Assembly: GCF_001419765.1 (NCBI RefSeq)
Contig: NZ_LIRK01000122.1
Coordinates: 153-32,654, forward strand
Reading direction: 5' to 3'
DNA length: 32,502 bases
Source of the DNA: Streptomyces torulosus
Lineage (GTDB): Bacteria > Actinomycetota > Actinomycetes > Streptomycetales > Streptomycetaceae
The position numbers and the translations under genes were made by a program. Below the pieces are notes generated by a model. The model was not told the DNA's origin and searched no databases. It saw only the letters and a program-made list of their open reading frames with translations. Positions 9,601 to 15,823 of this stretch are shown one piece after another (the stretch's first letter is position 1; every line of letters begins with the position of its first letter).

Positions 9601-10089
9601 CGCGTCGGCGTGGTCACTGACCTCCGGGTGGACATCGAAGACGAGGACCCGCTCGACCGACGGGCTCTCCAGCGCGAGATCGACCGCCCTGTCCAGGCGT
9701 TCGACGCTCGCGGCGACGAGGCGGGACTCCGTCTCGTCGGTGATCGCCCTCTGCTGTGACGCGGGTGAGCTGGTCTGGAGCGGAACGCTGACGCACCCGA
9801 GATAGGTGCAGGCCAGATCGATGACGGTGTAGTCACCGCTGGCGAATCCGAGGAGGGCGACCCGGTCGCCCGGCCTCAGCTGACGGCGCCCGTCCATGTG
9901 CCATTCACTGGCCACCGCGCGTACCCGTGCCCACAGTTCGCCGAAGCTGGTCTTCTCGTACCGTGGGAGCAGACGATACGAAACCCGGCCGGTCCCGGGG
10001 TCCCGCACGAATTCTTTGGCCCGTTCACCGATAGCCGGCCGATCGGCGTAGCGCACCATCACGTTTTCCATCACTTGCGCAAGTCGCAT
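6685..10089 (-). CDS. car: Carboxylic acid reductase (A-T-R architecture)
   Basis: This multidomain enzyme reduces a carboxylic acid to its aldehyde with ATP and NADPH. Residues 1-600 are an adenylation domain with LIYTSGSTGTPKGAMYT at 211, NIYGSTEAA near 375, YYRTGDIV at 448 and DRRKSVLKLSQGEF at 467, the hinge typical of this class. A carrier domain follows with DLGGDSL, where Ser649 is the phosphopantetheine site. The reductase domain starts near 738 with TGASGYLG (745-752) and carries GYATSKW with Tyr916 and Lys920. The 1134 residues fit the usual 1150-1180. An amidation or ester-forming domain is absent, so release is reductive. The ATG has GGAGAG six bases upstream. It needs a phosphopantetheinyl transferase, not encoded here. 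By position its likely substrate is DHHA, 3-hydroxyanthranilate or a later cluster acid; this is inferred, not shown. Confidence 0.93.
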   Translation of the reverse strand: MRLAQVMENVMVRYADRPAIGERAKEFVRDPGTGRVSYRLLPRYEKTSFGELWARVRAVASEWHMDGRRQLRPGDRVALLGFASGDYTVIDLACTYLGCVSVPLQTSSPASQQRAITDETESRLVAASVERLDRAVDLALESPSVERVLVFDVHPEVSDHADALDEARSRLKSAGRAVSVDSLPEVLRRGAGLPDAPLFVPADGDDPLAMLIYTSGSTGTPKGAMYTDRLTSAMWGGAWSKLFSEGERVTFSYMPMSHVAGHSSLKNTLARGGITYFTAKSDLSTFFEDIALARPTELSLIPRICELIFQKYQSELDRRAVTSAADRAALEEQVRADMRVELLGGRVAWAGCASAPLSAELTAFMESLLGLKLHNIYGSTEAAAVSVDGEMLSPPVIDYKLVDVPELGYYRTDSPHPRGELLLRTDALIPGYFNHPELTAELLDEDGYYRTGDIVAEVAPGRHAIVDRRKSVLKLSQGEFVATARLEAIFAYSPLVRQTFVYGNSERSYLLAVVVPSADALTRFEGRTEELRQRLSDSFVQVAKEEGLNSYEIPREFLIETEPFSQENGLLSDHRKLLRPRLLERYRERLEALYADIAARENEELLDVRRGAGERPVLETLQRAARALLAGSGAEVSPTARFRDLGGDSLTAVAFSDLLDDLFTVRVPVDLIISTATGLQQIADHIEAKRATGPDRPGFASVHGHGSVEVKAADLTLDKFIDPRTIAEAERLPSPAESPRTVLLTGASGYLGRFLCMEWLERLENTDGRLVCLVRGKDVAAARKRLEESFAGGDGQLARRFGTLAADRLEVVAGDMAEPQLGLGDRTWQRLSREVDVIVHAGALVNHVLPYNHLFEANVVGTAELVRLALTGRMKPFTYISSVAVATSRHPALGEDPDVRQALPVQPVDAGYASGYATSKWAGEVLLREAHDLCGLPVTVFRSNMILAHSGYGGQLNVPDMFSRLLFSVLATGIAPSSFYRDEGKGKRPRAHYDGLPVDFTAAAVVTLGGGNTSAYETFSLVNPHDDGISLDTFIDWLTDAGHRIERIDDYADWLDRFETAMRALPEEQRQHSSLPLIHGFKDPEIAVRGSDIPSERFREAVRAAKVGAEKDIPHITPSLIEKYARDLTSLMSA

Positions 10090-10256
10090 GTTTGCTCTCC
10101 GCGTCGCGTACGGACCTGATCTCGATCGACGCTAACCACTTGAGCACCCCCATGGCCAAGGCCGACGGACTTCTTTGTCATGTCCGTCGCGCGGGGGCGG
10201 CTGCCCAGCGGAAATCAGGTGCCCTGGCGGTGATGAATATGCGGGTAGGCATGAAA

Positions 10257-10299
10257 GCGCCGACACCGTGAAAAGCCCGGGCGTTTACGGTGTCGGCGC
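10257..10299 (-). terminator. Terminator of the MmyB-like regulator gene
   Basis: A perfect 13-base inverted repeat GCGCCGACACCGT / ACGGTGTCGGCGC encloses 17 bases that contain a second palindrome (GCCCGGGC). It starts 36 bases after the regulator stop and on the minus strand is followed by TTTC. This fits a Rho-independent terminator that insulates the reductase gene from read-through. The same region must also hold the reductase promoter, so an operator role is possible. Confidence 0.65.
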
Positions 10300-10334
10300 G
10301 TTCTTTCGAGTACGGCAATTGCCATGGCCCTGCC

Positions 10335-11180
10335 TCAGTGGGCCCGACTCTGCTGGGAAAGGATCTGCAAGGCGTCGGCGGAGCCCGCGTCATTGGGCGT
10401 GTAGACCTCAAGGCGATGGTCCGGGCTGTCCGGCTGCAACCAGACCTGGTAGTCGACACTCACGGTGCCCACCGTCGTGTGCTGGATGTGCATGGTCCCC
10501 GTGGTGCAGTCCGCGACATCCCTGTCCGCCCACAGCGCCGAGAAGTCTTCACTGCGCATGGTGAGTTCACCGATCAGACCCGCCAGTCGCGCATCGGTGG
10601 GATAGCGGCCGGCGGTGAGCCGGAGGTACGCGACGTGTGCGCGGGCGAGCGTGTGCCAGTTGCTGTACAGGTCACGCGTGACCGGATCGAGGAAGAACAT
10701 ACGAGGCATCGACGGGCGCCGCTCCGGCTCGTCCGGTGTCCCGAAGTCGATGTGCTCCGCGAGAAGCGCGTGCCCGCTGCGGTTCCACGCAAGCGCGTCC
10801 CCGCGGCGCCCCAGGACGATCGCCGGCGTGGCCTCCCCGAGGGACTCCAGCAGCGCGAGGACGCGCTGGTGGGGCTTTTCCGCAGGGGGTTCGGCGAGCC
10901 GTGGCGTCGCAGAGTGCCGCGCGAGATTGTGCAGATGCGCCGTCTCGGTCGAGTCGAGCCGTAACGCCCGGGCGAGCGCGTCGAGCACCTGCTCCGACGC
11001 CGTCTCGGCCTGCCCTTGTTCCAGACGCGTGTAGTAGCCCACGCTCACTCCCGCGAGCTGGGCCAGCTCCTCCCGTCGCAGCCCGGGAACGCGGCGCCCC
11101 GTGCCATGGGTGCGCAGCCCGATCTCTTCCGGGGTGACCCGGTCACGACGGCTCTTCAGGAACGTTCCGAGGCTCTCCAC
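10335..11180 (-). CDS. XRE-family regulator with MmyB-like ligand-binding domain
   Basis: This predicted DNA-binding protein has about 281 residues. An N-terminal helix-turn-helix contains VPGLRREELAQLAGVSVGYY and TRLEQGQ. The C-terminal half has the MmyB/PF17765 pattern: ALAWNRSGHALL, PRMFFLDPVTRDLYSNW, RLAGLIGELTMRSEDFSALWADRDV and a final histidine-rich strand. The frame runs on upstream to an ATG at 11372, but family members start at this position (ESLGTFLKSRRDRV), so I chose the GTG at 11180; no good ribosome site supports it and the start is uncertain. It is divergent to the DHA2 transporter, with a 21-base palindrome in the intergenic space, so it probably controls that gene and itself. 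In this family the ligand-binding domain is proposed to bind fatty acid or small hydrophobic ligands. Confidence 0.88.
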   Translation of the reverse strand: MESLGTFLKSRRDRVTPEEIGLRTHGTGRRVPGLRREELAQLAGVSVGYYTRLEQGQAETASEQVLDALARALRLDSTETAHLHNLARHSATPRLAEPPAEKPHQRVLALLESLGEATPAIVLGRRGDALAWNRSGHALLAEHIDFGTPDEPERRPSMPRMFFLDPVTRDLYSNWHTLARAHVAYLRLTAGRYPTDARLAGLIGELTMRSEDFSALWADRDVADCTTGTMHIQHTTVGTVSVDYQVWLQPDSPDHRLEVYTPNDAGSADALQILSQQSRAH

Positions 11181-11214
11181 GTCGGCCAGCGTAAGCCGAT
11201 CGCACGGACCACTG

Positions 11215-11235
11215 GGTATACCTGTCAGGTGTACC
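11215..11235. promoter_or_regulatory. Palindromic operator between regulator and transporter
   Basis: The arms GGTATACCTG and CAGGTGTACC flank a single T; nine of ten positions pair. It sits 34 bases upstream of the chosen regulator start and 48 upstream of the transporter start, so a bound dimer could repress both. Assignment to the MmyB-like regulator is by position and symmetry only. Confidence 0.6.
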
Positions 11236-11283
11236 CCCGGCAGGGGGGTGGCTGTCGACCGGGCGATGGCCGACGGTCGAGGC

Positions 11284-12810
11284 ATGTCGGAAGAGCGCAC
11301 ACACAACTCACCCGGCCTGCGTGCCTGGCTGGGACTGCTGGTCGTACTCGGGCCGGTCCTGCTGGTGTCCATGGACGGGTCGATTCTGTTCCTGGCGATG
11401 CCGAGGGTCAGTCAGGACCTCACCCCTACCGCCGATCAGGCCCTGTGGACCCTGGACATCTACGGCTTCGCGGTCGGCTCGCTGCTGATCGCGTTCGGCA
11501 ACATCGGGGACCGGTACGGTCGGCTGAAGTTGCTGATGATCGGGGCGACCGTCTTCGGCCTGGCGTCCGCGGCCTCCGCCTTCGCGCCCAACGCGGAGCT
11601 TCTCATCGCGTCCCGCGCCCTGATGGGTGTGGCCGGCGCGACCCTGCTGCCGTCGGCGCTGGCGGTGCTGAGCGAGCTGTTCAGCGACCCCAAACGGCGG
11701 GCGCAGGCCATCGGTATCTTCGCCGCGGCCTTCGCTGCGGGCTTCGCCATCGGCCCCGTCGCGGGTGGCGTCCTGCTGGAACGCTTCTGGTGGGGCTCGG
11801 TCTTCCTGATCAACCTACCCGTCATCGCCCTGTTCCTGATCTTCGCGCCCATCCTGCTGCGTGAAGTGAGTACGACCCGCCCCGGCAGCATCGACATCTT
11901 CAGCCTCGTGGCCTCCGCGGCCGGCCTGCTGGGTGTCGTGTACGCCCTCAAGCACGCGGCCGCCGAAGGGTTCTCCACGCTCTCCGTCCTCGTGGGAGTG
12001 GGCGGTCTGGTGCTCCTGGCACTGTTCGTGCGCCGACAGCGGCACCTCGAATACCCGTTGATGGACTTCTCCCTCTTCCGGGACCGGGTCTTCACCGTCG
12101 CGATCATCACGGGCCTGCTGCCGCTGGCCGCCTGGTCGGCGGCCGCCTACCTGTCGGGTGTCTACCTCCAGTCCGTCCTGGACCTTCCTGTCCTTCAGGC
12201 AGCCCTCCTGGCGCTGCCCGGCGCGGTGGTCCTCACCGTCACCTGCGTCGTCACACCCATGGTGGTCGACCGCGTCGGCAAGCGGACGATCCTGATCATC
12301 TGCCACTTCTCCATCGCGGCCGGACTGCTGTTCCTGCTCCCCACCACCATCACCGGCGGGGTCGGCTGGTACATCGCGTCGACGTCCATCGCGGGCCTCG
12401 GCTACGGCATCTCCTTCAGCGTCGTCGCCGACACCGCGGTCGGTGCGGTGCCCGCCGAACGAGCCGGATCGGCCGGCGCCATCGCCGAGACCAGCAACGA
12501 GATCGGCAACGCCCTCGGTATCGCGCTCATCGGCTCCCTGGCCGCGCTGCTCTTCCGGCTCCAGGGGCCCGACCTCGCTCCCACGCTCGACGAGACCCTG
12601 CACCTGCCCGGTCTCACGTCCGCGGTGATCACGGACGCGAAGTCGGCCTTCGTCACCGGCCTGCACGCGGCGGTGGCGGTGGCCAGCCTCCTCCACGTCG
12701 CGCTCGGCGTCCTGGCGCTTCGCTGGCTGCCCAGGACCGCGACCGGGCAGCCTGCCTGGGACTCCGTGGCCGAGGACAAGGTCGAACGGGTGGAGAGCAC
12801 GCCTCGTTGA
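11284..12810 (+). CDS. DHA2-family (EmrB/QacA-type) multidrug efflux transporter
   Basis: This integral membrane protein is a drug:proton antiporter of the 14-helix major facilitator group. It has about 508 residues, the usual length. Helix 1 contains GPVLLVSMDGSILFLAMPRV (the DHA2 signature with an acidic residue), and FGNIGDRYGRLKLLMIG is motif A of the 2-3 loop. FAAAFAAGFAIGPVAGGVLLERFWWGSVFLINLP is a clear motif C plus the following helix. Several further hydrophobic segments run to about residue 485. Starts at 11284, 11266 and 11248 (GTG after a G-rich tract) are all possible; 11284 gives a normal short cytoplasmic tail. It is divergent to the MmyB-like regulator, so it may export the cluster product or an unrelated toxic compound. 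Confidence 0.9.
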   Translation: MSEERTHNSPGLRAWLGLLVVLGPVLLVSMDGSILFLAMPRVSQDLTPTADQALWTLDIYGFAVGSLLIAFGNIGDRYGRLKLLMIGATVFGLASAASAFAPNAELLIASRALMGVAGATLLPSALAVLSELFSDPKRRAQAIGIFAAAFAAGFAIGPVAGGVLLERFWWGSVFLINLPVIALFLIFAPILLREVSTTRPGSIDIFSLVASAAGLLGVVYALKHAAAEGFSTLSVLVGVGGLVLLALFVRRQRHLEYPLMDFSLFRDRVFTVAIITGLLPLAAWSAAAYLSGVYLQSVLDLPVLQAALLALPGAVVLTVTCVVTPMVVDRVGKRTILIICHFSIAAGLLFLLPTTITGGVGWYIASTSIAGLGYGISFSVVADTAVGAVPAERAGSAGAIAETSNEIGNALGIALIGSLAALLFRLQGPDLAPTLDETLHLPGLTSAVITDAKSAFVTGLHAAVAVASLLHVALGVLALRWLPRTATGQPAWDSVAEDKVERVESTPR

Positions 12811-12879
12811 CGACACCGGCCCCGGCGGCACGGAACCCGTCCGCTGCGGCCCTCTGACCACCGCCCCACCCATGAACGG

Positions 12880-12926
12880 CCGTGTCCCGGCCCGCAGCAA
12901 TCCCCCGCCTGCGGACCGGGGCACGG
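12880..12926. terminator. Bidirectional terminator between convergent genes
   Basis: Two 18-base arms (12880-12897 and 12909-12926) pair at 16 positions plus one G-U, with an 11-base loop. The hairpin lies between the stop of the transporter gene (+) and the stop of the epimerase-like gene (-), so it can end both transcripts. No T-run is seen. Confidence 0.65.
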
Positions 12927-13009
12927 TCGGCCCGGGCCGTGACACCACCGTCGATGTCTCGCCCCTGACCGGCCGCTGCCGCTACCGCCGTCACTCCCCA
13001 GCCGCTCCG

Positions 13010-13975
13010 CTACCGCCTGGCGAGGAACGACCGGTACCAGGGCGCCGCGGCCGCGAGGCGTGACAGCGGGCCGGGGCCCGGTGGGCAGGACGTGGCCCGC
13101 CAGATCTCCTCGCTCGCGTACCAGTGGTCCTGGGCCAGGAGCGAGAACTGGCGCTCGCTCATGCGGCCGGGGACGCTCCGCAGGCGGTCGAGGCAGGTCG
13201 CCCAGGGCCAGTCCTCCTCGACGGCGGGCAGCACGTCCAGGGCCGTCAGCTCCGCCATCAGGTCACCGTTGGTGACGGGGCGGGGATGGCTGGCGTGGTA
13301 CACGCCGGACGCCGGTGCGTCGCGAGCCGTCGCCAGGGTGGTGATCAGCCGGGCCAGGTCGTCCACGTCCACCAGGGACAGCATTCCGCGACCACCGTCC
13401 CACCGGGCCGGCACCCGCTCCCGCAGCTCCGCGAGAGCGGGCACCACCCAGCGGTCACCGGCCCCCAGGACCAGCCCGGGGCGCAGCACGATCCCGCCCG
13501 CGGCCAGCACCGGGATCTCGCCGGCCAGCCGGGTGCGGCTGGCCGGCGAGACCGGCGCGGGTGGGATCTCGTCCACCGTGATCCCGCGGTGCGGGCCCGG
13601 CCCGTAGACGGCGGCGGTCGACAGGTGAACGACGCGGTCCACTCCCCGGTGGACGGCCTCGTCGACCAGGGCCGTCGTGCCCTCGACGTTGACCGCCGCG
13701 CACTGGGCCTCGTCGCCGGAGACCCGTGAGGCGAGGTGGATCAGGACGTCCGCTCCACTTGCCGCTGTGCGCAGCGGTCCCCGGTTCCTCAGGTCCGTCA
13801 GGTCCGCGACCGTCCACGTCACGCCCGGCGGAGCGGAGGGGGGCGCGGAACGGCCGAGCGCGCGTATCGAGATGTCGGTGCCGGTCCCCCGCGCGGACGC
13901 CGCCAGGGTGTGCAGGACCCGTGAGCCGACGAAGCCCGTGGCCCCGGTCAGTACGACCCGGAGGGGACGCTTCAC
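13010..13975 (-). CDS. NAD-dependent epimerase/dehydratase-like protein of the butyrolactone cassette
   Basis: This extended-SDR protein of about 321 residues begins RPLRVVLTGATGFVGSRVL, a TGxxGFxG nucleotide-binding turn, followed by VADLTDL and VLIHLASRVSG. The catalytic YxxxK region, expected after VVHLSTAAVYG, reads PVSPASRTRLAGE: by alignment Tyr is replaced by Ala and Lys by Arg. If so, classical SDR catalysis is doubtful, or the protein uses another residue. The GTG start overlaps the stop of the TetR-type receptor gene by four bases (GTGA), so the two are co-translated. Related reductase or epimerase genes accompany AfsA/receptor pairs in other Streptomyces and act in butyrolactone or butenolide formation (ScbC-like or BprA-like roles). 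The exact step here is inferred from context. Confidence 0.82.
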   Translation of the reverse strand: MKRPLRVVLTGATGFVGSRVLHTLAASARGTGTDISIRALGRSAPPSAPPGVTWTVADLTDLRNRGPLRTAASGADVLIHLASRVSGDEAQCAAVNVEGTTALVDEAVHRGVDRVVHLSTAAVYGPGPHRGITVDEIPPAPVSPASRTRLAGEIPVLAAGGIVLRPGLVLGAGDRWVVPALAELRERVPARWDGGRGMLSLVDVDDLARLITTLATARDAPASGVYHASHPRPVTNGDLMAELTALDVLPAVEEDWPWATCLDRLRSVPGRMSERQFSLLAQDHWYASEEIWRATSCPPGPGPLSRLAAAAPWYRSFLARR

Positions 13976-14598
13976 CCCATGCCGTCCGCGTCGGCGCCGG
14001 GAATCCGCAGGCCGGCGATGACGTCGGGCGGGGCCAGAGCCGGCAGGAGGCAGCGCCACATGTCGGTGATCCGGCGCGGCAGGTCGGCGCGGCCGGTGGA
14101 GAGCTGGGACATGACTTGCGTGCCGGTGTACGCGGCGACCAGGAGCTGGGCGAAGACGGCCTCGTCCACGCTGTCGATCAGCTGTCCCTTCTGCCGCGCG
14201 ACGAGGAGGTCCTGATGGAATCGGTCGGCCCACCACTCGTAGATGGAGTACTCCTTCCTGCCCACCAAGCCCTGCTCAACCGCCAGCCGGACACCGGCCC
14301 GCAGCAGGGTGTTGCGCTGCATCTCGACCGCCAGATAGCCGGTGATGTCCAGGAGCTGCTGGAGGCCGCCCGCCCCCTCGGGGAACTTCAGATCCGCGGC
14401 CTGTTCGAGGATGACCGCGCGGGCCAGCCCCTCCTTCGACCGGAAGTGGAAGTACACGGCACCCGCCGTGACGCCCGCCCGCTCCAGGATCTTGGTGATG
14501 CTCGCACCGAGGTACCCGACTTCGTCGAACACTTCCGCTGCGGCCCGGAGCACCAACTCCCGTGTGCGGATTGCCCGTTCCTGCCTGTGTTCCGCCAA
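13972..14598 (-). CDS. TetR-family gamma-butyrolactone receptor (ScbR/ArpA-like)
   Basis: This is a predicted autoregulatory repressor released from DNA by a gamma-butyrolactone-type signal. The 208-residue protein has an N-terminal helix-turn-helix (AAEVFDEVGYLGASITKILERAGVTAGAVYFHFRSKEGLA spans it) and then KEYSIYEWWADRFHQDL, which holds the tryptophan conserved in the ligand pocket of ArpA/CprB-type receptors. The start is TTG at 14598, supported by GAGGT eight bases upstream; no ATG fits the family N-terminus. It is divergent to the AfsA-like gene with about 120 bases between them, the classical arrangement for a receptor that controls its own signal synthase. Pseudo-receptors look alike, so ligand binding is not proven. 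Confidence 0.9.
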   Translation of the reverse strand: MAEHRQERAIRTRELVLRAAAEVFDEVGYLGASITKILERAGVTAGAVYFHFRSKEGLARAVILEQAADLKFPEGAGGLQQLLDITGYLAVEMQRNTLLRAGVRLAVEQGLVGRKEYSIYEWWADRFHQDLLVARQKGQLIDSVDEAVFAQLLVAAYTGTQVMSQLSTGRADLPRRITDMWRCLLPALAPPDVIAGLRIPGADADGMG

Positions 14599-14720
14599 TG
14601 GACCGTTACCTCGAGTTACTTAAAAAGAAAAAGAATAACCACTATCTTATATGAGCGGACAGTCGACATACCAGTGCTCGGCCCCCGCGCCGCGCGTTGA
14701 ACAAACAGGGGAGAACTGCA
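14599..14720. promoter_or_regulatory. Divergent promoter region of receptor and AfsA-like genes
   Basis: The 122-base gap contains an unusually A-rich stretch (14621-14637) and AT-rich CTATCTTATATGAG, which stand out in this GC-rich DNA and probably hold -10 elements. A half-site resembling autoregulatory elements, ACATACC, occurs at 14667-14673, but I could not find a full 22-base palindrome. A receptor-binding site is expected here by analogy with other systems. Confidence 0.5.
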
Positions 14721-15665
14721 GTGCCTCCAACGAACCTTGCCCGGAACCGGGCAACCACCGGTCCCACGCCTGTGCCCATCTCGTACACCCACAAGACCAA
14801 TCCCGCCGAAGTACTCCTCACGAGCTGGCACCGGACGGGGGACGACACCTTCGCCGTCACCGCCCGATGGCCGCGTGAGCACGCGTTCTACCTGGCCCGG
14901 TTCGGAAGGCACGACCCGCTCTTCCTGACCGAGACGGTCCGCCAGACGCTGCCGCTGCTGTCCCATGCCGCGTACGACGTCCCCTTAGGGCACCAGTTGC
15001 TCTGGAAGGACTTAGGTTGGGACGTCGACCCGGACGGGCTGCGGGTCGAGGGCGGCGCCGACGCCGAGATCGACCTCCACATCACGTCCTCCGACGTGAA
15101 GTACCGCAAGGAACGAGCGACGGCCGTCACGCTCTCCGTCGAGGCCGAGCGCGCGGGCCGTCGGCTGGCCACCGCGAGGACCAGTTTCACGATCCACGAC
15201 CGAGCGGTCTACGAGCGGCTGCGTGGCCGGAACGCCGACATCGAGAGCGCGAACGCCCGGGTCCTGCCGCTGCCGCCGCCGTCGCCCACGCAGCACGCGG
15301 GCCGCGATCGCTACCAGGACGTCGTGCTCTCGTGCACCGACGTCCCCCTCCGCTGGCAACTGCGGACGGACACCTCGCACCCCGTCCTCTTCGACCACCC
15401 CGTCGACCACGCCCCGGGCATGCTGCTCCTCGAAGCCGCACGCCAGGCCACGCAGTCGGCGACCCACCCGCGTCGGACGCTGGTCGTCGGCCTGAGCTGC
15501 GACTTCACGCGGTACGCCGAGTTCGACGCACCATGCTGGGTCACGGCCAAACCCCTGCCCCGGGACCTGGACGCACGACCACGCATGCTGGTCACGGCGG
15601 AACAGAACGACGAGGAGGTCTTCACCTCGGTCGTCACCCTGTACGAAGTCCCGGCAGACCACTGA
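14721..15665 (+). CDS. AfsA/ScbA-like gamma-butyrolactone (butenolide) biosynthesis protein
   Basis: AfsA-type enzymes condense a beta-ketoacyl-ACP with dihydroxyacetone phosphate, the key step of A-factor-like signal synthesis. The roughly 314-residue product equals the usual length and contains two hotdog-type repeats: VPISYTHKTNPAEVLLTSW and FGRHDPLFLTETVRQTLPLLSHAAYDVPLGHQLLWKDL in the first half, and HPVLFDHPVDHAPGMLLLEA in the second, all hallmark AfsA segments. I chose GTG at 14721 because GGGGAG lies eight bases upstream; a TTG at 14697 would add eight residues. It is divergent to the receptor gene. Product chain length and stereochemistry cannot be predicted. Confidence 0.92.
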   Translation: MPPTNLARNRATTGPTPVPISYTHKTNPAEVLLTSWHRTGDDTFAVTARWPREHAFYLARFGRHDPLFLTETVRQTLPLLSHAAYDVPLGHQLLWKDLGWDVDPDGLRVEGGADAEIDLHITSSDVKYRKERATAVTLSVEAERAGRRLATARTSFTIHDRAVYERLRGRNADIESANARVLPLPPPSPTQHAGRDRYQDVVLSCTDVPLRWQLRTDTSHPVLFDHPVDHAPGMLLLEAARQATQSATHPRRTLVVGLSCDFTRYAEFDAPCWVTAKPLPRDLDARPRMLVTAEQNDEEVFTSVVTLYEVPADH

Positions 15666-15747
15666 CACCCCGCCACCCCGCCCCGCAGTGGGCCCGGACG
15701 GCCGCCACCCTTTCAAGCCAGTAGGTGACTGAAGCGGGCAGAATGCG

Positions 15748-15776
15748 CATTGACTTCAATAAGTCAATGAATTGAC
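15748..15776. promoter_or_regulatory. Three half-site operator upstream of the cellulase gene
   Basis: The hexamer ATTGAC occurs at 15749-15754 and 15771-15776, with its reverse complement GTCAAT at 15763-15768. The first pair forms a nine-base inverted repeat with a four-base loop; the second pair forms a 14-base palindrome with a two-base centre. The AT-rich block stands out from its surroundings and lies 48-76 bases upstream of the cellulase start, so it is a likely binding site for a regulator. It could alternatively end the AfsA-like transcript as a hairpin. Confidence 0.6.
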
Positions 15777-15823
15777 GATGATGTATCGCGCTCATCGATC
15801 CCTTACGGCAACGAGGAGATCAG

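Noticed and set aside
1-10089. Complete phenazine cluster
   Set aside because: Only the DHHA-forming steps are visible; PhzF, PhzA/B and PhzG are not in the window, so a phenazine product cannot be claimed.
11815-12948. 377-codon minus-strand frame opposite the transporter
   Set aside because: Shadow frame; the plus-strand frame has the full DHA2 signatures and helices.
14599-14720. Full autoregulatory-element palindrome between the receptor and AfsA-like genes
   Set aside because: Only a half-site (ACATACC) and an imperfect symmetry around CTCGAG were seen; no convincing 22-base palindrome.
15721-15823. CebR box upstream of the cellulase gene
   Set aside because: The expected TGGGAGCGCTCCCA is absent; the symmetrical sequence there is different and AT-rich.
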